From positions 1-6,650 of the forward strand of contig DNUB01000110.1 in assembly GCA_003508605.1 (NCBI GenBank): 6,650 bases of DNA, given 5' to 3'. How positions within the stretch are numbered: the first letter of the stretch is position 1; the number at the start of each line of letters is the position of its first letter. This document shows positions 1-5,234 of this stretch, piece after piece. Position numbers and translations under genes: made by a program. The stretch is from Oscillospiraceae bacterium (GTDB lineage Bacteria; Bacillota; Clostridia; Oscillospirales; Ruminococcaceae). Under the pieces are notes generated by a model that ran no database searches, had not been told where the DNA came from, and saw nothing but the letters and a program-made list of their open reading frames with translations.

Positions 1-28
1 TTTTTGGTAATTTTTCCTCTTTGTTAAG

Positions 29-57
29 ATTGTATCATACTTTGTTTTTTTTTTCAA
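29..57 (-). promoter_or_regulatory. Sigma-A-type promoter reading left, out of the window
   Basis: Read on the minus strand, a -35 TTGAAA (57..52) is followed by a 17-base spacer (51..35) and a -10 TACAAT (34..29). The -10 is preceded by TGA, giving an extended TGn motif. The spacer begins with a run of A, which is favourable for sigma-A promoters. A purine-rich AGAGGA lies farther on (20..15), but no start codon follows it inside the window. The promoter therefore probably serves a minus-strand gene beyond the left edge. In many Clostridia spoIIE is followed by tilS and hpt, but nothing here shows which gene it is. Confidence 0.6.
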
Positions 58-180
58 GCCTTTTGTTGAAAGTTTATTAAAATTGCTTTAATCATACTTA
101 CAGTTTTAGTAATTTTTACAAGGCTTTAATTTTTATGCAAACTGCTTGACGCCGATTACCAAAAATAAAAGCTTCAACGT

Positions 181-229
181 CAATAACCATTTAAAAGGCA
201 AAACATACACGCCTTTTAAATGGTTATTG
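181..229 (-). terminator. Perfect 19-bp hairpin after spoIIE, possible terminator
   Basis: Positions 181-199 and 211-229 are exact inverted complements (19 of 19 bp) around an 11-base loop. The hairpin begins three bases past the spoIIE stop codon. This position fits a 3' end structure for the leftward spoIIE transcript. In RNA of that strand the inner part is GCCUUUU after the loop, but no U-run follows the stem directly. The first U-rich tract (UUUUAUUUUU) comes about 11 bases later. It is therefore not a textbook intrinsic terminator, and it could instead protect the 3' end or be a dispersed palindromic repeat. Confidence 0.5.
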
Positions 230-232
230 GCA

Positions 233-2485
233 TTATTTCTTAAGCTGAATTGCCACCACCGAAATATCGTCCTCTCTTCCCTTTTCGGAATTAAATCTTG
301 CCGCAGACGCAACGGCTTTTACAAGCTCATCCATATTTTTTCCGCTGTCGCGCATAAAGGCTTGCTCCAACCACTGTTCTGAAAGCTCTGCTCCGTCGCT
401 TGTCATAATTATCACATCGTTTTCCCCTGCGATAAACGTATGAGCGGATAAAGACAAGCTTTCACAAACGCCTATAGGCAATCCCCTTCCTTTTATCCTC
501 GTAATATTGGCGCCGCTTTTTATATAGCTGTCCGCTCCGCCCGCCTTATATATGGTAGTACTGCCTGTAAACAGGTCTACCTTGCACAGATCTAACGTTG
601 CAAAGCTTTCGTCGGACGACTTAACCAATAAGGAGGTATTCAGCAGCTCGATAGCCGTTTCCGCCTCAATGCCGCATTCCAGCAGCTTTGTTAAAAGACC
701 GCACACAAAGGCACTGTCAATTTTTGCTCTTGTTCCGCTTCCCATTCCGTCCGACAATATGCTGTAATAGTAACCCTTTCCATCAATAAAACAGGTAATA
801 CAGTCTCCGTTTGCCGTATCGTTTTTTCTGCTTAGCTGACATTCTGCTGCTTTAATTCCGTATTCTGCCCTTTCGTAAGCCGTTATCCTCACCTTATCGC
901 TGAAATTAAGAATCAACGGAAGATCAAATTCCTTTTGAAAGGTTTGAACGAGCAAGTCGCCAAGCTCCTCCGCCGAACACGTCAGCGCACCCTTTCCGTA
1001 TGCCTCTAAGCTCATAAATCCGTCTGAGACTGTAACGGCGGCCTTCGGCTCGGCAACACCGCATCTTTCCAAAAGCCTTTCTGCCTTAGCCGAAGCCGTT
1101 TTATCATTAACTGCCGAGCTTTCAAAGTCCCCTGCGATAGCGTTAAACAGTTTTTCTGTGTTATCAAGCTGCTTTATCAGTATTCCCCTTTTTTCTTTTA
1201 TGCGCCTGTTCATTTGACCTATATAGGAAAAATCTTCATATTTTTTTGCTATGCTGCTGCAAAGCTGCTGTTTTTTGGGGCAGCGTTCAGATAAATTTCC
1301 GGAAAAGCTTTCGGCGGAAATGGATTCCCCCTTTTTCAGCATTTGAATAAGCTTGTTCATTACTCTGACTGAATCATTATATTCATCGCCCCAGCATTTA
1401 ATGTTATATCTGCAGTTTTTGCATATTCTGTCACATGCGGAATTATAAACCTCGCTGATGTCCTTCCCATTCTCGTCCTCTAAAGCTTCCGCTGTTTTTT
1501 CAACGGCATATTTTAATTCACCGATGGTTTCCCCCACTAATTCAAGCTTCCCTGCGAATACGCCGACGGAGCTTTCACCGCTTTTGCCCGAAAGTGATTT
1601 TCCGTTCATTTTTTCCCGAATTATCTTTAACGGTAATGTCATAAACACCACTGAGCCTACAACAATATCGGCTATAAATGAAATCATATCCTTATCCATA
1701 CCCAATAACGCCCCAAAAATTGCCGCTGTAAAAATCATAGAAGCAGAAAGAGGTATTCTGCCCTTCGGTGCTGTAACCGCCGCCATTAAGCCTCCTGCCG
1801 CAAGAAGAATACCGGCATAAGGATCATTATCCATTGCTACAGACATTCCCAGGGCGCATACCGTTCCTACGATCCCTACCCCGCCGAATCTGTTTTTGTA
1901 AGCCGCCGTTAAAACAGCTGCTGCAGATACAATTACCCCAAAATTAAATATGCCTAAGCTGAGACTTGATAAGGAAGATATCAAAAAAACCGCCAAAACT
2001 GCTATAGGAATAGCTTTACTCGGATAAAAAACAGTCATACTGTCATTTTTGTCAAAGCTTTGTTTCGCAGCATTAAATCCGTAACAAGACGCTGCGCAGA
2101 CGATTGCAAGGAAAAAACCCTTCAAAAGCTCCGATGATTCCTTTATAGTGATCACACTTGACAAAAAATAGGCAGAACCGCACAAAACTGCGCTGCTGAA
2201 GGCCGCAGCCGATCCTTTATTTTTTCCAATAACAAATCTTACAGAAGCTACCACCCCCAGTATAATAATGTACGGAACAATATCGGTAAAGCTTCCGCTC
2301 AGCATAAGCTTTACAGACGCTCCAAGAAATGCGGCGGCGGCGCCCGTCCCCGAAAGACCGCCTATAAAGGAAATACATAACGGCGATATACGTCCCATAA
2401 TAACGGTAGACGCTAACAGCCATTCCGTCATAATTATCAAAACTAATTTTCCGTAACTGTTTTTTATTACAGGTCCCTTTTTCAT
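233..2485 (-). CDS. spoIIE: Stage II sporulation protein E (PP2C-type Ser/Thr phosphatase)
   Basis: SpoIIE sits at the polar division septum. It dephosphorylates the anti-anti-sigma factor SpoIIAA, which frees sigma-F in the forespore, and it also interacts with the division machinery. Residue numbers are for the 750-aa product. Residues about 14-290 are a polytopic hydrophobic region with roughly ten membrane segments. A linker follows with a cysteine cluster, C351-x3-C-x2-C-x5-C364 followed by W, plus C402 and C409. The C-terminal PP2C domain (about 540-750) has GDC (560-562), DGMGSG (579-584), LPIG (669-672), SDG (696-698) and GREDD (736-740), so the metal-binding aspartates are present. 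The start at 2485 is chosen because GGAAAGGAA lies seven bases upstream. An in-frame ATG at 2524 would add 13 residues but has no Shine-Dalgarno site. The length is somewhat below the roughly 827 aa of the B. subtilis protein. It is divergent from spoIIP, with no co-transcribed neighbour inside the window. Confidence 0.96.
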   Translation of the reverse strand: MKKGPVIKNSYGKLVLIIMTEWLLASTVIMGRISPLCISFIGGLSGTGAAAAFLGASVKLMLSGSFTDIVPYIIILGVVASVRFVIGKNKGSAAAFSSAVLCGSAYFLSSVITIKESSELLKGFFLAIVCAASCYGFNAAKQSFDKNDSMTVFYPSKAIPIAVLAVFLISSLSSLSLGIFNFGVIVSAAAVLTAAYKNRFGGVGIVGTVCALGMSVAMDNDPYAGILLAAGGLMAAVTAPKGRIPLSASMIFTAAIFGALLGMDKDMISFIADIVVGSVVFMTLPLKIIREKMNGKSLSGKSGESSVGVFAGKLELVGETIGELKYAVEKTAEALEDENGKDISEVYNSACDRICKNCRYNIKCWGDEYNDSVRVMNKLIQMLKKGESISAESFSGNLSERCPKKQQLCSSIAKKYEDFSYIGQMNRRIKEKRGILIKQLDNTEKLFNAIAGDFESSAVNDKTASAKAERLLERCGVAEPKAAVTVSDGFMSLEAYGKGALTCSAEELGDLLVQTFQKEFDLPLILNFSDKVRITAYERAEYGIKAAECQLSRKNDTANGDCITCFIDGKGYYYSILSDGMGSGTRAKIDSAFVCGLLTKLLECGIEAETAIELLNTSLLVKSSDESFATLDLCKVDLFTGSTTIYKAGGADSYIKSGANITRIKGRGLPIGVCESLSLSAHTFIAGENDVIIMTSDGAELSEQWLEQAFMRDSGKNMDELVKAVASAARFNSEKGREDDISVVAIQLKK

Positions 2486-2511
2486 TTTTAATTCCTTTCC
2501 TTTTACGACCC

Positions 2512-2540
2512 TAAATAATCCCATCCGACAATGTATTCAA
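2512..2540 (-). promoter_or_regulatory. Tentative spoIIE promoter with Spo0A-box-like site
   Basis: On the minus strand, TTGAAT (2540..2535) is followed after 17 bases by a poor -10, TATTTA (2517..2512). Between them lies TGTCGGA (2530..2524), one mismatch from the Spo0A box TGTCGAA. B. subtilis spoIIE uses sigma-A RNA polymerase activated by Spo0A~P bound near the -35, so the position suits that scheme. The -10 matches consensus at only three of six bases and a 7-mer with one mismatch is common by chance. This is a suggestion only. Confidence 0.25.
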
Positions 2541-2640
2541 AATAACAGGCGGTAATGCCTCGTGATGATTTGTACTTAATATACCTTATCGGAACAGAAA
2601 AAAAGGGCGAAAAAGGAAACTGTGACTAAAAAAACCTGTT

Positions 2641-2668
2641 TCATATTGACTTTTTTTCCGCATATAGA
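2641..2668 (+). promoter_or_regulatory. Sigma-E-like promoter for spoIIP
   Basis: TCATATT (2641-2647) fits the sigma-E -35 pattern KMATATT in full. After 13 bases comes CATATAGA (2661-2668), close to the sigma-E -10 CATACAnT in its first positions. The B. subtilis spoIIP gene is transcribed in the mother cell by sigma-E, so motif, location and expected regulation agree. The likely transcript start is about 25 bases before the ATG, just upstream of the ribosome binding site. No good sigma-A promoter is visible in this gap for the plus strand. Confidence 0.55.
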
Positions 2669-2685
2669 TTTATCGAAGTAAAAAC

Positions 2686-2693
2686 AAAGGAGG
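2686..2693 (+). promoter_or_regulatory. Strong ribosome binding site of spoIIP
   Basis: AAAGGAGG is a near-perfect complement of the 16S rRNA 3' end and lies seven bases before the ATG at 2701, fixing that start. Confidence 0.85.
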
Positions 2694-2700
2694 AATACAT

Positions 2701-3912
2701 ATGAAAAAACATACAGGCTTACAGTTTGCGGCGGCAGCCGCCGCAGCGGCAATAATTCCCTTTGCGGTAAGTAAAGCCGTTGATAATCCGCCCGATGTAA
2801 GCAAAATAATGGCCGCTGCAATAAACTTTACCGCAAATCCGTCTTTTTCTACCGAGATTTCGGGATTCGGAAACGGAAATTTAATTTTATATAAACCAAA
2901 TCCGCCCGAAATAACCCAAATCAATACGGAAGTGCCAAGCCGACAGACCGACCCCCCGGAAACCGAACCGGATTCCGTAACTGAACCGGAAATAATATCA
3001 ACAGAACCGCCGGCGGCGGAGGAAACAAACCCGGCGGATAAGTCGTATATGATTACCCAAAATATATTTGAAGCCCCGGAGGATTTATCGGTTTTCGGCA
3101 GCTCGGACTTAAAGGTCAGAAAAACGACGTTTGATTCAAATCCCGACGGCTTTAACTTTATTCCTCTTGCCATGGGCGGCAGAGTGAGAAACTGTACGGA
3201 GCTGGACAACGATTTTGTAAAATCGGAATCGGAAATCCCGACAGAGATAAAATTAGAAGCCTATTCCGATCTGCCTCAGGTTCTTATTATGCATACACAC
3301 ACCACGGAAAGCTATCTGGTGGGAAGCGGTGATTTTCAGGACGAAAACTACACCTGCAGAACTGCGGATTCTACCCAAAGCGTTGTTGCCGTCGGACAAA
3401 AAATGTCGGAGAAGCTGGCGGAAAAGGGCATATGCGTTATACACGACGGAACCCTGCACGACCGAGCCGATTTTAATAAGGCATATGCCTATTCGGAGGA
3501 AACCGTAGCAAAAATACTTGAAAAATATCCGTCTATAAAAGTGGTATTTGATGTTCACAGAGACGGGATCGTTGAAGGCGACGGAACTCCCGTAGCCGCA
3601 GTCAACACCATAAACGGAAAAGAAGCCGCACAGGTTATGATAATTTCCGCAGCGACGGACGGGTATTATTACGTGCCCGATTATTTGCAGAATTTTCATT
3701 TTGCCTGCCTTCTTCAACAGTATATGGAAAGCACAAACCCGGGAATTACACGTCCTATCTTATTTCAATACTGCAATTATAACCAGCATTTAACCACAGG
3801 ATCTTTACTTCTTGAAGTCGGCTCACAGGGAAATACTCTTGAACAGGCACTTTATACCGGGGAGCTGATAGGTGAAAGCATAGGAGCCGCTTTAATGTCA
3901 ATATGCGAATAG
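2701..3912 (+). CDS. spoIIP: Stage II sporulation protein P (engulfment peptidoglycan hydrolase)
   Basis: SpoIIP is a membrane-anchored amidase and endopeptidase. With SpoIID and SpoIIM it degrades septal peptidoglycan so that the mother-cell membrane can engulf the forespore. The 403-aa product starts with KK and an Ala-rich hydrophobic segment (about 8-24), a signal anchor. A low-complexity linker rich in Pro, Glu and Thr follows (about 67-112). The catalytic domain (about 190-400) begins with LIMHTHTTESY (195-205), the family signature, and continues with DVHRDG (284-289) and SLLLEVGS (368-375). H198, H286 and E372 are the likely zinc-ligand or catalytic positions by analogy with the family. 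The start is set by AAAGGAGG seven bases upstream. Often spoIIP follows gpr; here no gpr is adjacent and the gene is divergent from spoIIE. Regulation is probably by sigma-E from 2641-2668. Confidence 0.95.
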   Translation: MKKHTGLQFAAAAAAAAIIPFAVSKAVDNPPDVSKIMAAAINFTANPSFSTEISGFGNGNLILYKPNPPEITQINTEVPSRQTDPPETEPDSVTEPEIISTEPPAAEETNPADKSYMITQNIFEAPEDLSVFGSSDLKVRKTTFDSNPDGFNFIPLAMGGRVRNCTELDNDFVKSESEIPTEIKLEAYSDLPQVLIMHTHTTESYLVGSGDFQDENYTCRTADSTQSVVAVGQKMSEKLAEKGICVIHDGTLHDRADFNKAYAYSEETVAKILEKYPSIKVVFDVHRDGIVEGDGTPVAAVNTINGKEAAQVMIISAATDGYYYVPDYLQNFHFACLLQQYMESTNPGITRPILFQYCNYNQHLTTGSLLLEVGSQGNTLEQALYTGELIGESIGAALMSICE

Positions 3913-3913
3913 T

Positions 3914-3942
3914 TTGACAAACCGGCTTTTTTAGATTATAAT
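3914..3942 (+). promoter_or_regulatory. Full-consensus sigma-A promoter for rsmA
   Basis: TTGACA (3914-3919), a 17-base spacer and TATAAT (3937-3942) match the sigma-A consensus at all twelve positions. The -35 begins one base after the spoIIP stop codon, so rsmA can be transcribed in growing cells independently of the sporulation gene upstream. Transcription should start near 3949, giving a leader of about 58 bases. No terminator is evident between spoIIP and this promoter. Confidence 0.85.
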
Positions 3943-4007
3943 AAAACCGCAGCATTACAGCATAAAATATGCCGAAGCACTGCCAAAAATATTATCGGAG
4001 AAAGAAA

Positions 4008-4874
4008 ATGCAGTTTACCGACTTAGGAGTGATTAAAGATTTATTTAACCGTAACGGTTTTTCCTTTACGAAATCATTGGGGCAGAACTTTCTGATAAAT
4101 CCCTCCGTATGTCCCAAAATTGCGGAAATGGGCGGCTGCAATAAGGATATCTGCTCTCTTGAAATCGGAACGGGAATAGGGGTTCTTACAAAAGAATTGG
4201 CATTAAGAAGCAAAAAAACCGTAGCAATTGAGATCGATATGGGGTTAAAGCCGATTTTGGACGAAACTCTTTCCGATTTTTCAAACATCGATATTATTTT
4301 TGCCGATTTTATGGAGGTTGATTTAAAAAAACTGTTTGAGGAAAAATTTGGTAATGAGGAGACGGTGATATGCGCCAATCTGCCCTATTACATCACATCT
4401 CCGGTTATAATGCGCATTTTGGAGGAAAAGCTGCCCGTAAAATCCATTACAGTTATGGTTCAAAGAGAAGCTGCCGACAGGATTTGCGCAAAGGTGGGAA
4501 GCCGGGAATGCGGGGCTTTGACTGTCGCCGTTAACTATTACAGCTATCCCAAAAAGCTTTTCAATGTTTCAAGGGGAAGCTTTGCCCCCGCACCTAATGT
4601 GGATTCGTCTGTAATTAGGCTTGATATAGCCCCGGAGCAAAAATATAAGGTCTGTGACGAAAAGCTGTTTTTCAAAATAGTTAAATCTGCTTTTTCTCAA
4701 AGAAGAAAACAGATGATAAACCCCTTATCCTCGGAGCTGGGTATAGAAAAACATAAAATTTCGGAAATTATGACAGATATAGGCATTAAAACAACTGCGA
4801 GGGCCGAAGAGCTGTCAATGGACGATTTTGTAAGCCTTTGCAACGGTATACAAAAAGATTTTGTTCATAATTAA
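4008..4874 (+). CDS. rsmA: 16S rRNA (adenine-N6,N6)-dimethyltransferase RsmA/KsgA
   Basis: RsmA (KsgA) uses S-adenosylmethionine to dimethylate two adjacent adenines in the 3'-terminal hairpin loop of 16S rRNA (A1518 and A1519 in E. coli numbering), a late step of 30S subunit assembly. The 288-aa product has the length usual for the family. Visible motifs are KSLGQNFL (22-29); the SAM-binding loop LEIGTGIGVLT (51-61); an acidic residue ending strand 2 (AIEID, 73-77); the catalytic NLPYYI (124-129); FAPAPNVDSSVI (192-203); and a C-terminal helical part starting with SAFSQRRKQ (227-235). The start at 4008 is chosen because GGAG (3997-4000) lies seven bases upstream. An in-frame ATG at 3969 would add 13 residues, lacks a Shine-Dalgarno site and prepends a stretch (MPKHCQKYYRRKK) outside the family core. 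The gene has its own promoter at 3914-3942. Confidence 0.96.
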   Translation: MQFTDLGVIKDLFNRNGFSFTKSLGQNFLINPSVCPKIAEMGGCNKDICSLEIGTGIGVLTKELALRSKKTVAIEIDMGLKPILDETLSDFSNIDIIFADFMEVDLKKLFEEKFGNEETVICANLPYYITSPVIMRILEEKLPVKSITVMVQREAADRICAKVGSRECGALTVAVNYYSYPKKLFNVSRGSFAPAPNVDSSVIRLDIAPEQKYKVCDEKLFFKIVKSAFSQRRKQMINPLSSELGIEKHKISEIMTDIGIKTTARAEELSMDDFVSLCNGIQKDFVHN

Positions 4875-4894
4875 AATTATAATTACCGCTCCTA

Positions 4895-4923
4895 TTGACA
4901 AACCGAAAAAAGTGTGTTAATAT
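4895..4923 (+). promoter_or_regulatory. Sigma-A promoter of the T-box/trpB2 transcript
   Basis: TTGACA (4895-4900), a 17-base spacer and TAATAT (4918-4923) form a promoter with a perfect -35 and a four-of-six -10. It lies 20 bases after the rsmA stop and upstream of all T-box elements, with transcription expected to begin near 4930. No clear terminator for rsmA lies in between, so read-through into the leader is possible but would still face the T-box attenuator. Confidence 0.75.
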
Positions 4924-4944
4924 ATCAGTAGAAAATCTCAATAA

Positions 4945-5208
4945 CCGTTGAACAAGGATAGTAATTTTCCATAACTCATATACAGAGAGCCGCCGTTTGG
5001 TGCGAGGCGGATTTGAGCGGAAAACGAATGGGCTTGTGAGGGCAAACCGAGTACATATGGCTTTTGCTTATGTATTAGGGGCGACGGGAATCGACCGTTA
5101 TATCGAACGGCATATTGTAATGTATGCTATTGAGCTGCGTCATATTGACGAATTTAGGTGGTACCGCAGGAAAAAACAACCTGTCCTATTGTTAGGGCAG
5201 GTTTTTTT
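4945..5208 (+). promoter_or_regulatory. T-box riboswitch, tryptophan-specific (UGG specifier)
   Basis: A T-box leader binds a specific tRNA co-transcriptionally and, if the tRNA is uncharged, prevents termination. Stem I: ACAAG (4952-4956) pairs with CTTGT (5033-5037), and TTTTCC (4965-4970) pairs with GGAAAA (5019-5024). Between these helices is the specifier loop, with AGTA (4960-4963) facing GAA-TGG (5026-5031). TGG at 5029-5031 is read as the Trp specifier codon. The distal arm has AGAGAG (4984-4989) and GGTGCGAG, closed by CCGCC (4990-4994) with GGCGG (5006-5010). A further stem is TACATA (5052-5057) with TATGTA (5069-5074). The T-box AATTTAGGTGGTACCGC (5151-5167) carries UGGU (5159-5162) for the tRNA acceptor end. 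Antiterminator: TAGG (5155-5158) with CCTA (5185-5188), bulge TGGTACC, and GCAGG (5166-5170) with CCTGT (5180-5184). The downstream gene is trpB2, consistent with Trp. UGGU pairs fully with ACCA and by G-U wobble with GCCA. Confidence 0.95.
5178..5208 (+). terminator. Rho-independent terminator of the Trp T-box
   Basis: AACCTGTCCTA (5178-5188) pairs with TAGGGCAGGTT (5193-5203), an 11-bp stem with one G-U pair, around a TTGT loop. Seven T (5202-5208) follow the stem and partly overlap its base. The 5' arm (5180-5188) is the same stretch used by the antiterminator, so the two structures cannot form together. This is the attenuation switch controlling trpB2. Confidence 0.93.
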
Positions 5209-5220
5209 ATTTAAAAAAGA

Positions 5221-5228
5221 AAGGAAAG
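5221..5228 (+). promoter_or_regulatory. Ribosome binding site of trpB2
   Basis: AAGGAAAG lies six bases before the ATG at 5235 and outside the terminator hairpin, so control is at transcription rather than by hiding this site. Confidence 0.7.
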
Positions 5229-5234
5229 ACAAAC

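Noticed and set aside
146..382. Small plus-strand open frame over the hairpin and the spoIIE 3' end
   Set aside because: Most of it is antisense to spoIIE, and there is no recognisable ribosome binding site or domain.
1458..1820. Open frame of 120 codons on the plus strand inside spoIIE
   Set aside because: It is a shadow of the SpoIIE coding frame, with no ribosome binding site or recognisable motif.
2486..2524. Longer SpoIIE start at the ATG at 2524 (13 extra residues)
   Set aside because: No Shine-Dalgarno site precedes it, and the added stretch overlaps the very ribosome binding site (GGAAAGGAA) that serves the ATG at 2485.
2600..2646. GAAAC...GTTTC inverted repeat in the spoIIE-spoIIP gap
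   Set aside because: Five base pairs across a loop of about 20 bases is expected by chance, and no T-run placement supports termination.
2670..3209. Open frame of 179 codons on the minus strand opposite spoIIP
   Set aside because: It is antisense to a well-supported gene, low in complexity (Gly/Ser/Val-rich, mirroring the Pro/Glu linker), and resembles no family I know.
3969..4007. Longer RsmA start at the ATG at 3969
   Set aside because: There is no ribosome binding site and the added residues lie outside the family core; the ATG at 4008 has GGAG at proper spacing.
4861..4890. AT-rich near-palindrome at the rsmA stop as a terminator
   Set aside because: The possible stem is only A-T pairs with a loop too small to form, and no T-run follows.
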